This document shows positions 1 through 8,529 of a stretch of DNA of 64,000 nt, piece after piece (the first letter of the stretch is position 1; every line of letters begins with the position of its first letter). Source of the DNA: Desulfobulbus oralis (lineage in GTDB: Bacteria > Desulfobacterota > Desulfobulbia > Desulfobulbales > Desulfobulbaceae); contig NZ_CP021255.1 of the NCBI RefSeq assembly GCF_002952055.1, forward strand, positions 994,851-1,058,850, read 5' to 3'. The notes below the pieces were generated by a model that worked only from the letters and a program-made list of their open reading frames with translations, had not been told where the DNA came from and ran no database searches. The position numbers and the translations under genes are program-made.

Positions 1-2
1 AA

Positions 3-593
3 CGCGCCAGGGTGCGCCGCATCCTGGTGCGCCGTCTGCAAAGTGAAAAGACCGTGGGCCTGCTGCAGGACTGGGAGGATTTCTGGCGACAGGCCGGGCA
101 GGGCGACGAAGCCGCGGCTGCCGGCGGGCCGGTCAGGGCCCTGTCCGACCGGATGCTCCGCAGGCACGGCCGCAGGGTGCTCGCTGCGGGGAGCGGCATT
201 ACCGAAAGCTCTTTGGATGCCGAACTGCACCAACTGCGGGTGGCCTGCAAAAAACTGCGCTACACCCTGGAATTTTTTCGCGCGCTTTACCCCGAAGAGG
301 AGGCCCGCAGCGTCATCCACACGCTGAAGGAGGTGCAGGGCATTTTGGGCCGGCTGCACGACGGGGCCGTGGCGCGACAACTGGCTCTGGACTGGCTGGG
401 CAGCATGCAGGCGGCAGGGGAAAACAGCGGCAGTGGGCAGAACAGTGCCCTGGCCGGAGCGGCCATGACCCGGATTGCCGAAGAGCTGCGGTTGCTGCGG
501 CCGGCTCTGCTGGCACGCTTTAAAGAAGCCTTTGCGCCCCTGGCCGGGCGCTTCGGTGCTCTGGCGCCCTTCCTGGAACCGGAGCGGTTCTAG
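3..593 (+). CDS. CHAD domain protein, C-terminal part
   Basis: The frame is open to the left edge, so this is probably the 3' part of a longer gene; a GTG at 12 is only an internal candidate start. CHAD domains are all-helical, rich in conserved histidine and basic residues, and bind polyphosphate or other polyanions, often next to a CYTH triphosphatase domain. The visible part holds the typical helix with LHQLRVACKKLRYTLEFF and the following LKEVQGILGRLHDGAVA segment, which closely match the family core. The next gene is convergent. The precise role cannot be given without the missing N-terminus. Confidence 0.8.
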   Translation, partial: RARVRRILVRRLQSEKTVGLLQDWEDFWRQAGQGDEAAAAGGPVRALSDRMLRRHGRRVLAAGSGITESSLDAELHQLRVACKKLRYTLEFFRALYPEEEARSVIHTLKEVQGILGRLHDGAVARQLALDWLGSMQAAGENSGSGQNSALAGAAMTRIAEELRLLRPALLARFKEAFAPLAGRFGALAPFLEPERF

Positions 594-619
594 GCTCAGG
601 CCTCTGCCCTCTACCGCTT

Positions 620-1558
620 TTACCTGCCGGTCAGCCGCAGGAACAGCCGCCTGATGCTGCCCTTGAGGAAGCGGCCCGGGTTGAAGCGTACGGACATGAG
701 TTCGTCCGGCACCTGAAAGCCGTCCGCCTGCAGGGCCTGCAGCATGGCCTGGTCCAGCTCGAACCCGTTCAGGCTGGTGCCGCTTATGCCCAGCTTCCGC
801 TCAGCCAGCCAGAGCGGGCTCCGGCTGGGCGGCAGACGCAGAATCCGGAGCAGAGCCGTATCCAGGGCAAAGGGATTGCGGCTGCCGGCCACACAGCCCA
901 GCGGGAACGGCCGGCCGAACACCGGGCCGATGATGTGCATGGCCACGATGCCGTCCACCAGGTGCACGGCTGGCGGCAGCACGCCGGGAATGGAGGCGAT
1001 CAGCTCGAAGAAGATGTGGTGTCTGCCGCCGTGGATCATGTGACGCAGCGGCTTCTGAAAGCCGGACACGCAGCCGAAGCAGTTTTTGACCGCAAGCGTT
1101 ACCCGTGCCTGGGCATGGGCCTTGACCTTGGGCAGATTCACCAGCAGGTCGCAGTCCAGAGCCGCTTCCGCAAGGCCCACTGTCACGCCGTGGGTCAGGC
1201 TGATGGGTCGGCGCCTGCGGAAATTGCGCACCCTTACGCCAAGGGCTCCGAGTTTTTGGAGTGCGCCCATGGCATCCAGCACCCCTGCGGCCGAACCAAA
1301 GGCAGGGGAATCGCCGATGCTGACCCGGCTGCCCTGATCGAGGAACCAGCGGCTCACGGCCAGAATGAAGCGGGTATCCGTGCAGGCGAGGCGGCAGTTT
1401 TTTGCGGTCAGGAGGTTGGGCTTCAAAAGCACGTGCAATCCGTGCAGATTGGCGCCGTCCGTGAGCTTTCCGAGCATGGGCGCCAGCGTTTCGCCCAGGC
1501 CGGGTTCCTGATAATCCTTTTGCGGAGCCAGATAGATTTTTCGATCTTCGGGGAGCAT
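620..1558 (-). CDS. DUF362 domain-containing protein
   Basis: A 312-residue protein of the DUF362 family, which is common in anaerobes and has no settled biochemical role. Family hallmarks seen are the early VLLKPNL segment, the central DLLVNLPKVKAHAQARVTLAVKN segment, and the later glycine-rich VDGIVAMHIIGPVFGRPFP stretch. Many relatives carry an extra 4Fe-4S ferredoxin module; I see no CxxCxxC cluster here, so this is the short form. Its start codon lies directly downstream of a hairpin with a T-run and about 75 bp below a sigma-54-like promoter, so expression may be conditional. The start is uncertain because no good ribosome binding site precedes it. Confidence 0.85.
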   Translation of the reverse strand: MLPEDRKIYLAPQKDYQEPGLGETLAPMLGKLTDGANLHGLHVLLKPNLLTAKNCRLACTDTRFILAVSRWFLDQGSRVSIGDSPAFGSAAGVLDAMGALQKLGALGVRVRNFRRRRPISLTHGVTVGLAEAALDCDLLVNLPKVKAHAQARVTLAVKNCFGCVSGFQKPLRHMIHGGRHHIFFELIASIPGVLPPAVHLVDGIVAMHIIGPVFGRPFPLGCVAGSRNPFALDTALLRILRLPPSRSPLWLAERKLGISGTSLNGFELDQAMLQALQADGFQVPDELMSVRFNPGRFLKGSIRRLFLRLTGR

Positions 1559-1561
1559 GAC

Positions 1562-1598
1562 AAAAAAACCGGCTTGATCTCCGAAAAGACCAAGCCGG
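1562..1598 (-). terminator. hairpin plus T-run in the DUF362 leader
   Basis: On the minus strand an 8-bp perfect stem (CCGGCTTG/CAAGCCGG at 1598-1591 and 1576-1569) is followed at once by seven T residues and then, 3 nt later, by the ATG of the DUF362 gene. It has the form of an intrinsic terminator placed between promoter and start codon, so it could be an attenuator. The plus-strand reading has no T-run. Confidence 0.5.
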
Positions 1599-1959
1599 AA
1601 AAGGAGAGAAGAGATGAAGAATTACCTAGCTTATAGCACAGGCCGTGCCAGTTTTTGAAATTTTTCAGGCGTGTTCATTTTATTGCGTTTTTTCAAGCAG
1701 ATATGATTTTGCTGGTACAGCCGGGCTCAGGCAGGGCGGCACGGGAAAATTTAATTAACTGAACCCGGGCGGGCGCCACCTGAGGCAGTTTTTGGTAAAA
1801 GAACGTTTATTCAATGAAATAAAACGTTCATATTTTTTAACCCACGCATTTTGGGGCCTGCAGCCCCCCGGCACCCAGGGCCTTGTCTTCCCTGCCGGCT
1901 GCGCTGCTGCCTGGAAGACAAACGGGCCCTTCGTTTGGCCCCCTGACGAAGACTTTGCC
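1599..1959. other. intergenic region with dyad upstream of hpt
   Basis: About 360 bp between divergent genes. Besides the sigma-54-like site it holds an AT-rich tract and an imperfect inverted repeat, GAACGTTTATT at 1801-1811 against AATAAAACGTTC at 1818-1829, 131 bp before the hpt start. This could be an operator or a hairpin in the hpt leader. No further gene is supported here. Confidence 0.35.
1635..1650 (-). promoter_or_regulatory. candidate sigma-54 promoter for DUF362 gene
   Basis: The minus strand reads TGGCACGGCCTGTGCT, with the GG and GC pairs exactly 10 bp apart as in the -24/-12 consensus TGGCACG-N4-TTGC (one mismatch). It lies about 75 bp upstream of the DUF362 start. Fit to consensus is good, but no enhancer site or activator gene was identified nearby. 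Confidence 0.45.
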
Positions 1960-2487
1960 ATGCCTCTGACCATGCAGAGAGTGATTGAGCAGCGCAGGCT
2001 TGCGGCCCGGGTGACGGAACTGGGCGCGCAGATCAGTGGAGATTATGCCGGCCAGGAGCTGGTGTTGATGGTCGTGCTGGGCGGGGCCTTTGTTTTTGCC
2101 GCCGACCTGTGCCGCCAGATTACGATCGACTGCCGCATTGATTTTCTGCGTGTGGCCAGCTATGGCGCCGGCACCGAATCTGCAGGCACGATTCGTCTGG
2201 TGCAGCCGCCGTCCCATCCGGTTGCCGGCAGGAACATTCTGCTGGTGGACGACATCGTGGACACCGGCCTGACCATGGCATGGCTCAGGCACTATTTCCG
2301 CGGACAGGGTGCGGCATCGGTCCGCCTGTGCGCGCTCATCGACAAAAGGGAGCGCCGCCGGAGCGGCTTTGAACCGGATTATGTGGGTTTTGCCCTGGAT
2401 CAGGGCTTTCTGGTGGGTTATGGCTTGGATTTTGCCGAGAGATACCGTAATCTGCCTGCCATATACAATTTGCAGGAGCAGGGCTAG
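1960..2487 (+). CDS. hpt: hypoxanthine phosphoribosyltransferase
   Basis: A purine-salvage enzyme that transfers phosphoribose from PRPP to hypoxanthine or guanine in the cytoplasm. The 175-residue product has the family's usual length and carries the PRPP-binding loop VDDIVDTG at about residues 97-104, the upstream LVVLGGAFVFAADL flexible-loop region, and the C-terminal PDYVGFALDQGFLVGYGLDFAERYRN motif. The reading frame is open further upstream, but homology begins only near MPLTMQRV, so ATG 1960 (or 1972) is preferred; neither has a strong ribosome binding site. It precedes an elbB-like gene on the same strand. Confidence 0.9.
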   Translation: MPLTMQRVIEQRRLAARVTELGAQISGDYAGQELVLMVVLGGAFVFAADLCRQITIDCRIDFLRVASYGAGTESAGTIRLVQPPSHPVAGRNILLVDDIVDTGLTMAWLRHYFRGQGAASVRLCALIDKRERRRSGFEPDYVGFALDQGFLVGYGLDFAERYRNLPAIYNLQEQG

Positions 2488-2532
2488 TCTGCCCGCTTGC
2501 CTGCCCAGCCTGCACCACTTCGGGGGTTTATC

Positions 2533-3189
2533 ATGTCGAAAAAGAAATTTGCCGTTATTCTGGCGGGTTGTGGTCATCAGGACGGTTCGGAAATTCACGA
2601 GGCCACACTCACCCTGTGGGCCATTCACAGGCACGGCTGCGATTTTTCCTGCTTTGCCCCGGACATCGGGCAGCATCACGTGCTGAACCACATCAATGGC
2701 CAGGAAATGGACGAGAAGCGCAACGTGCTCATCGAAGCGGCCCGTATTGCCCGTGGCCAGATCGCCCCACTGGCCACCTTTTCGCCGGCCGGCGTGGATG
2801 CGCTGGTACTGCCGGGCGGTTTCGGCGCGGCCAAGAATCTCTGCTCCTACGCCTGGGACGGTCCGAACTGCACGGTTCAGCCCGATGTGGCCCGGGCCAT
2901 CCAGGCGGTGCATCAGGCGGGCAAGCCCATTGGCGCGCTCTGCATCGCGCCGGTGATAGTGGCCAGGGTTTTGGGCAATGGCGTGATGCTCACCAGCGGC
3001 CAGGATCAGGCTACGGCCCAAAATCTGCTTGCCATGGGTGCGAAGAATCAGCCCACGAGTTATGGCGAGATCGCGGTGGACAGGGCCAACAAGATCGTCT
3101 CCACGCCCTGCTATATGCTGGATTCCCGGATCGACCAGGTGGCGGACGGCATTGACAGGCTGATTGGCGCGCTGCTGGAAATGATGTAG
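2533..3189 (+). CDS. elbB: ElbB-like glyoxalase / DJ-1-PfpI family protein
   Basis: A 218-residue class I glutamine-amidotransferase-like protein resembling ElbB (YhbL), once called isoprenoid biosynthesis protein with amidotransferase-like domain; E. coli ElbB has weak glyoxalase III activity. Seen here: a Rossmann-type start KKFAVILAGCGHQDGSEIHE, the oxyanion-type loop LPGGFG at about 93-98, and the nucleophile elbow GALCIAP with Cys137. The start at ATG 2533 matches the family N-terminus; the frame is open 12 codons upstream without homology. It lies 45 bp after hpt and may be co-transcribed. Confidence 0.85.
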   Translation: MSKKKFAVILAGCGHQDGSEIHEATLTLWAIHRHGCDFSCFAPDIGQHHVLNHINGQEMDEKRNVLIEAARIARGQIAPLATFSPAGVDALVLPGGFGAAKNLCSYAWDGPNCTVQPDVARAIQAVHQAGKPIGALCIAPVIVARVLGNGVMLTSGQDQATAQNLLAMGAKNQPTSYGEIAVDRANKIVSTPCYMLDSRIDQVADGIDRLIGALLEMM

Positions 3190-3302
3190 GAGAAACAGAA
3201 CCACGGTGCAAAAGGCCCAGGTCTCGGGCGAAGGCCGTTTGCATCCCGCGCACGGGCCGTGTTATCCGGCCCCGCCCGACCTTCGATCGGGGAGAGGTGC
3301 TT

Positions 3303-4898
3303 TTGGTTGAAATTCTGCTCCTGCTTTCGCTGATTATTTTTTCCTGCGTGTTGTTGAGCAGGATCTCCAGCAGAATCGGCGTTCCCTCGCTGCTGGCCTT
3401 TATTCTTTTGGGCATGTTTTTTGGTGCCGACGGTCCTCTGGCCATTAACTTCGACAACTTCGAGCTGGTCAGGGACGTGTGCACCTTTGCCCTCGTGTTC
3501 ATCATGTTTTACGGAGGGTTCAGCACCAACTGGCGGCAGGCCCGCCCCGTAGCGGTCAAAGCCTTTCTCCTCTCGTCCTTGGGCGTGGTGCTGACAGCCG
3601 CGCTGGTGGGCCTGTTCTGCCATTTCGTTCTGGGCCTGGAACTGATGGCGAGCCTGCTGCTGGGTTCGGTCATTTCCTCAACCGATGCGGCTTCGGTTTT
3701 TTTCGTGCTGCGTTCGCGGCGGCTGCATCTCAGGGACAACACGGCTTCCCTGCTGGAGGTGGAAAGCGGCAGCAACGACCCCTGCGCCTACATGCTGACA
3801 GCCGCGTGCATTGCCTTCATGCAGGGCGGAGCCAGCGCGGGCGGCATTGCCCGCATGCTCTTTGCCCAGATCGTCTATGGCCTGATTCTGGGCGGCCTGA
3901 TCGCCCTGTCCGTCCGATGGCTTATGCAGCGGATGAAGATCAATGTGGACGGTTTTGATGCCATACTGATGGTGGGCGTAGCCCTGTTCGCCTATGCCGC
4001 GCCCGAGGCCGTGGGCGGCAACGGCTACCTTTCCGCCTATGTTGTGGGCCTGATTCTGGGCAACACCGGTTCCTACGGCAAGAAGCATCTGTTCGGCTTT
4101 TTTGACGGCTTCACCGGCCTCATGCAGATGGGCGTCTTTTTTCTGCTGGGTCTGCTTTCCTTTCCGTCGGCCCTGGTGCACTGGGCCTTGCCCGGCCTGG
4201 GCGTGGCGCTCTTTCTCACCTTTGTGGCGCGGCCTTTGGCCGTGGCTCTGCTGCTGACGCCACTGCGCAGTTCGCTGGCCCAGCAGATGGTGGTGTCCTG
4301 GGCCGGGCTGCGCGGGGCGGCTTCCATCGTATTCGCCATTATGGCCCTCATGGCCGCAAACATCGAGCAGGGACTGTTTGACGTGGTCTTTGTCATCGTG
4401 CTCTTTTCCATTCTGCTGCAGGGCTCCCTGCTGCCCTGGGTGGCCGGCAAACTGGACATGATCGACGCTGGTGGCGACGTCATGAAAACCTTTACCGACT
4501 ACTCCGAAGAAGAGCCGGTCCAGTTTATCCAGTTTAAAATTCCCGATGGCCATCCGTGGAGCGGCCAACTGCTTAGGGAGGTGCGTTTGCCGCCCGGGAC
4601 CCTGGTGGTGCTGTTGAAACGCGACGGGAAAAACATTATTCCCAATGGGGAGACGCCGTTGCTGGCAGGCGATTCCGTTATCCTCAGCGCGGCGAGTCCC
4701 ACGACAGTGGCCGGCATTTACCTGTCCGAAGTCCGCTTGGACAACTCCAGCGCGTGGTGTGGCAAGACCCTGGCCGAGCTGCCGCGGGAGAAGAATTCTT
4801 TGATTATCATGGTGCGCCGCAGCAAACGCATTCTCATCCCCAACGGCCAGACGCGTCTGGCCGCAGGCGATGTGCTAGTGCTCACCCGGCTGGAATGA
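3303..4898 (+). CDS. potassium/proton antiporter with two RCK-C domains
   Basis: A CPA1-type inner-membrane antiporter of the NhaP2/CvrA kind, which expels K+ (or Na+) in exchange for protons. About 12 hydrophobic helices occupy residues 1-390, including the conserved SSTDAASVFFVLR and LLEVESGSNDPCAYM signatures with the acidic ion-binding residues. The C-terminus has two tandem TrkA-C-like (RCK-C) units, each ending in IPNGxTxLxAGDxVxxL, that would gate transport by a cytosolic ligand. The start is uncertain: the GGAG at 3291-3294 is well spaced for TTG 3303, whereas GTG 3297 is too close. Confidence 0.88.
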   Translation: MVEILLLLSLIIFSCVLLSRISSRIGVPSLLAFILLGMFFGADGPLAINFDNFELVRDVCTFALVFIMFYGGFSTNWRQARPVAVKAFLLSSLGVVLTAALVGLFCHFVLGLELMASLLLGSVISSTDAASVFFVLRSRRLHLRDNTASLLEVESGSNDPCAYMLTAACIAFMQGGASAGGIARMLFAQIVYGLILGGLIALSVRWLMQRMKINVDGFDAILMVGVALFAYAAPEAVGGNGYLSAYVVGLILGNTGSYGKKHLFGFFDGFTGLMQMGVFFLLGLLSFPSALVHWALPGLGVALFLTFVARPLAVALLLTPLRSSLAQQMVVSWAGLRGAASIVFAIMALMAANIEQGLFDVVFVIVLFSILLQGSLLPWVAGKLDMIDAGGDVMKTFTDYSEEEPVQFIQFKIPDGHPWSGQLLREVRLPPGTLVVLLKRDGKNIIPNGETPLLAGDSVILSAASPTTVAGIYLSEVRLDNSSAWCGKTLAELPREKNSLIIMVRRSKRILIPNGQTRLAAGDVLVLTRLE

Positions 4899-4987
4899 GC
4901 CGCGCCTCTGTCTTCCGCCTGACGGCAGCGTGCCGCGGGCAGTACCGTATGATTGCAACGGTGATTGACCCCATTCAGGAGCAAACG

Positions 4988-5818
4988 ATGACAAGTACCG
5001 CAAAAACCTTTCTGTTGATGGCTGCGCTGACCGCGCTCTTCATGTTCGTGGGTAGCGCGCTGGCCGGCCGGCAAGGCATGATCCTGGCCCTGTTCATGGC
5101 GGTGGGCATGAATTTTTTCGCCTACTGGTATTCGGACAGGCTGGCGCTCTCCATGAACGGCGCGCAGGAAGTTTCCGAGAGCGAAGCGCCGCATCTGCAC
5201 GCCCTGGTGGCTGAGCTGGCCAATCGGGCCGCTCTGCCCAAACCGCGGGTTTACGTGGTGCAGAGCGACACACCCAATGCCTTTGCCACGGGCCGTGACC
5301 CGGAACATGCGGCGATTGCGGTCACAAGCGCCATTATGCAGGCCCTGAACCGGGATGAACTCGCCGGCGTTTTGAGTCATGAACTGGCGCATATCAAAAA
5401 CCGCGACATCCTTATCAGCTCGATTGCCGCAGTCATGGCCGGCGCGATTGCCCACCTCACCACCATGGCCATGTTTTTCGGGGGCAGCCGCGACAGCGAA
5501 AACAGCAACCCGATTGCCGCTCTGGCGGCCATGATTGTCGCGCCCCTGGCCGCCAGTCTGATTCAGTTGGCCATTTCCCGCAGCCGGGAATATCTGGCCG
5601 ATGCCACCGGCGCCCATATCTGCGGCCGGCCGCTGGCCTTGGCCAGTGCGCTGGACAAGCTGACGCATTACAATGAGGCCCATCCCATGAACGTCAATCC
5701 GGCCTCGGCCCAGATGTATATCGTGAATCCCCTGAGCGGCGGCCAGCTTGCCGGCCTTTTTTCCACGCACCCGCCCATGGCGGAACGCATCCGCCGGCTG
5801 CGCGGGATGCGGCTCTGA
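4988..5818 (+). CDS. htpX: membrane zinc metalloprotease HtpX
   Basis: A 276-residue M48 protease that degrades misfolded inner-membrane proteins. Two N-terminal transmembrane helices lie at about 7-25 and 30-48. The zinc motif HELAH is at 131-135, with the third ligand in the downstream SREYLADATGA segment, and two more hydrophobic helices lie in between. The C-terminal FSTHPPMAERIRRLR is typical of the family. ATG 4988 is preceded by a moderate AGGAG and fits the family start; an upstream open frame overlaps the antiporter and lacks homology. Confidence 0.93.
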   Translation: MTSTAKTFLLMAALTALFMFVGSALAGRQGMILALFMAVGMNFFAYWYSDRLALSMNGAQEVSESEAPHLHALVAELANRAALPKPRVYVVQSDTPNAFATGRDPEHAAIAVTSAIMQALNRDELAGVLSHELAHIKNRDILISSIAAVMAGAIAHLTTMAMFFGGSRDSENSNPIAALAAMIVAPLAASLIQLAISRSREYLADATGAHICGRPLALASALDKLTHYNEAHPMNVNPASAQMYIVNPLSGGQLAGLFSTHPPMAERIRRLRGMRL

Positions 5819-5882
5819 TTGCGGCGACTGGCGGCAGAGCGGCGCCCTGTCCGCTTCGGCCGGGGCGCAGGCATGAAAACAA

Positions 5883-6000
5883 ACAGGTGATGGCCTGTTC
5901 GCAAAACGGATAGGGTAGAGGAGCAGGATAAGCGCTGAATTCTGATAGGTAAGCGGACCGTACTGCTCCTCAAGGCAGTTGATTAACCGAAATGAAGGAC
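5883..6000 (+). promoter_or_regulatory. candidate structured leader RNA upstream of antiporter gene
   Basis: The interval before the sodium:proton antiporter gene contains a small hairpin (ACAGG-TGATGG-CCTGT near 5883-5899) and a 9-bp perfect long-range pairing, GAGGAGCAG 5918-5926 with CTGCTCCTC 5963-5971, enclosing a 36-nt purine-rich loop. This arrangement is typical of a riboswitch or attenuator. Ion-sensing RNAs are known upstream of Na+/H+ antiporter genes, but I cannot match this sequence to one of those classes by eye. Confidence 0.35.
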
Positions 6001-6016
6001 ACGAAGGGGGTACAGC

Positions 6017-7459
6017 ATGTCTGCATTACGAGGAGGAACCTTAACTCTGTTGGCTGTACTGGGCACGTCATGTCTTGCACCGGCAGCAGCCCTGGCCTCG
6101 CCGGGTGCGCAGCACAGCATACCCGGGGCGGAGCTGCCGATCTACTGGGTCATTCCCTTTGTCTGCATGCTGCTCTCCATAGCTATCGGGCCCCTGGCGG
6201 CGCCCCATTTCTGGGAACGGCATTTCGGCAAGGTCTCTGTTTTCTGGGGCATGGCCTTCCTCGTTTCCTGCCTGATCGTGTACGGCCCTGCTGTGGCCCT
6301 GTACGAATTTCTCCACATTATTCTGGCCGATTACATCCCCTTCATCGTGCTCCTGTTCGCCCTGTTTACGGTGGCTGGCGGGGTGCGTCTCAAGGGCGTC
6401 CTGGTGGGCACTCCGCTCGTGAACACCGCTCTGCTTGCCGTAGGCACCATGCTGGCCAGCTGGATGGGCACGACCGGCGCGGCCATGCTCCTTATCCGCC
6501 CGCTTTTGCGCGCCAACGCCCACCGCAGGTACCGGGCCCATTCCGTCGTGTTTTTCATCTTTCTGGTGGCAAATATCGGCGGTTCGCTGACGCCGCTTGG
6601 CGATCCACCACTCTTTCTGGGCTACCTCAGGGGGGTCAGCTTTTTCTGGACCACGACCCACCTTTTTCTCGAAGCCGTACTGGTAGCCGCCATTCTGCTT
6701 GTCCTGTTTTTTCTCACAGACACCGTGCTCTTCCACAGGGAAGGCCGTCCCGCCCCGCCGGCGAACCCGGACGAAACCCGGGAAAAGCTGGGACTTGAAG
6801 GCAGCGTCAACCTGCTGTTCCTGGCCGGGATTGTGGCGGCGGTGCTCGTTTCGGGCATGTTGAAGCTTGGGGTCTGGATTGAGGTGAAGGGCGTGGCCAT
6901 CGAGGGTCAGAATCTCCTGCGCGACTGCGTACTGCTGTGCATCGCGGCGCTCTCCTGGAAGTGCACCAGCATGGGCTGCCGTGAACGCAACAACTTCTCC
7001 TGGGGGCCCATCCTGGAGGTTGCCAAGCTGTTCTTCGGCATCTTCCTGAGCATGATCCCCGCGCTGGCCATCCTGCGGGCAGGCACCGACGGTGCGCTTG
7101 CTCCGCTCGTCAATCTCGTCTCGCACGAGGGGCGCCCGATCAATGCCATGTACTTCTGGCTGACCGGCGCACTTTCCAGCTTCCTGGACAATGCGCCGAC
7201 CTATGTGGTCTTTTTCAACACCGCAGGCGGGGATCCAGTGCGGCTCATGGGCGAGTGGGCCAGTACCCTGGCGGCCATTTCGGCCGGCGCCGTCTTCATG
7301 GGCGCCAACACCTACATCGGCAATGCGCCCAACTTCATGGTCCGCTCCATCGCCGAAGAGCAGGGCGTGCCCATGCCGAGCTTTTTCGGCTATATGGTGT
7401 GGTCCGTAGGCATTCTGTGTCCGATTTTCGCCCTGATGACCTGGATATTTTTCATGTAA
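6017..7459 (+). CDS. sodium:proton antiporter, CitMHS/NhaD type
   Basis: A 480-residue polytopic membrane protein with a hydrophobic signal-like N-terminus followed by roughly 12 further helices. The duplicated signatures are [21 protein letters not shown] in the first half and [15 protein letters not shown] plus [14 protein letters not shown] in the second; these re-entrant loop motifs define the ion-transporter superfamily members annotated as putative citrate transporters or NhaD-like sodium:proton antiporters. Sodium/proton exchange is inferred from the family, not proven. An AAGGGGG precedes the ATG at 6017. The leader is discussed separately. Confidence 0.85.
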   Translation: MSALRGGTLTLLAVLGTSCLAPAAALASPGAQHSIPGAELPIYWVIPFVCMLLSIAIGPLAAPHFWERHFGKVSVFWGMAFLVSCLIVYGPAVALYEFLHIILADYIPFIVLLFALFTVAGGVRLKGVLVGTPLVNTALLAVGTMLASWMGTTGAAMLLIRPLLRANAHRRYRAHSVVFFIFLVANIGGSLTPLGDPPLFLGYLRGVSFFWTTTHLFLEAVLVAAILLVLFFLTDTVLFHREGRPAPPANPDETREKLGLEGSVNLLFLAGIVAAVLVSGMLKLGVWIEVKGVAIEGQNLLRDCVLLCIAALSWKCTSMGCRERNNFSWGPILEVAKLFFGIFLSMIPALAILRAGTDGALAPLVNLVSHEGRPINAMYFWLTGALSSFLDNAPTYVVFFNTAGGDPVRLMGEWASTLAAISAGAVFMGANTYIGNAPNFMVRSIAEEQGVPMPSFFGYMVWSVGILCPIFALMTWIFFM

Positions 7460-7664
7460 GTCCGGACGGCAGGCGTATACAATGGCCCCGGGGCCTGGCG
7501 CAGCTTTGGTCCGGCGCTTGCGGGCAGCGCGGCGCAGTGCATGGCATTCGGGCTTTCCGGGCAGGCGGCAGACCCTGTGTCGCCGGGTTGGCCGCCCGCT
7601 CCGGAAGTTTGGAGAGCAGAGGCAGCAGCAACAGCAGGAAGACACTCACCCACGGAGGAAAAAA

Positions 7665-7829
7665 ATGAAAAAGTATCAGTGCGACGTTTGCGGTTATGTT
7701 TACGACCCGGCAGTCGGGGATCCGGATGGCGGCATCGCCCCGGGAACCGCCTTTGAGGATATTCCAGCCGATTGGGTTTGCCCGGTCTGCGGTGCCGCCA
7801 AGGACGACTTCAGCCCGGTGGAGGACTGA
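7665..7829 (+). CDS. rubredoxin
   Basis: A 54-residue one-iron electron carrier of the cytoplasm. Cys6-x2-Cys9 (CDVC) and Cys39-x2-Cys42 (CPVC) bind the Fe, and the [15 protein letters not shown] loop and the ADWVCPVCG end match classic rubredoxins. A strong GGAGG precedes ATG 7665. In anaerobes rubredoxin donates electrons to oxygen- and peroxide-reducing proteins such as rubrerythrin, which is encoded about 27 kb downstream. It is followed by a clear terminator, so it is likely monocistronic. Confidence 0.95.
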   Translation: MKKYQCDVCGYVYDPAVGDPDGGIAPGTAFEDIPADWVCPVCGAAKDDFSPVED

Positions 7830-7883
7830 AATCTGAAAGCCCCGTTGCGGCTCTGCCGCACTGGCTTGACTGCGGAACAAAAG

Positions 7884-7913
7884 GGCGGCGTCTCAAAAGG
7901 ACGCCGCCTTTTT
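7884..7913 (+). terminator. intrinsic terminator after rubredoxin
   Basis: A 9-bp perfect GC-rich stem GGCGGCGTC (7884-7892) / GACGCCGCC (7900-7908), 7-nt loop, then five T residues. It lies 54 bp beyond the rubredoxin stop codon. Confidence 0.85.
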
Positions 7914-8529
7914 GCCGCCCTTTGGCAGGTCTTGTTTTGGGGCAGGCCTTTTCTTGAGCGCCGTGCAACTGGCACGTTTTGCGGGCGGCATAGGCCGTGC
8001 GGCAGCGTAATCCGGCAGGATGGCAGGAGTCTTTGGTGGCGGCATTTTCCCTGGGATCAGCTTTCAGCATCTCGAAAGCAGGCCCGTGCCGGCAGTGCGG
8101 CGGCTGAACAGGAGGCTGACACCCTTTTCCTCTGCCAGTGCCCCAATGTTTTTAAGCGGGCGCTTCAAGCGGGCCTGCAACTTGAATGCCCAGGTTCTTT
8201 CTCTCCCCTTCTTTTGGCAGAGCGCACTAATTTGGGAGTGGAACCGAAAGCGATCTGCTATAGTCCATCCCTGCCGCAGGCATGCCGCTGGGTTCGTGCA
8301 GCTGCGGACACCGAAGCGGCAATGCCCAGGCTTTTGCAGCACCGCCCTGAACTCCAGAGGGTCTACAGTAAATGCAGCCTGCCCATGGGCTGGAGGCCAT
8401 GGCCTTGGGGCAGGCCAGGATGCGGCCCGCGGGCAGCGAAGAACAGATGCCTGCCCGTATCAACGCCTGCGCGCCGCCTTGCCGCAGATGCTCCGGCTCT
8501 TTTGCGAGCCGGATTTCAAGGACTGAAGC
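7914..8529. other. 616-bp intergenic region, no gene seen
   Basis: GC-rich stretch between rubredoxin and pepN. Open frames exist on both strands, but none has recognisable protein character, good codon use or a ribosome binding site. An extended -10 motif TGCTATAGT ends at 8264 and might start a long pepN leader or a small RNA. Nothing further is supported. Confidence 0.4.

Noticed and set aside
1837-3204. 455-residue open frame on the minus strand across hpt and elbB
   Set aside because: It lies antisense to two recognisable genes and its translation has no family character; it is a by-product of GC-rich codon use.
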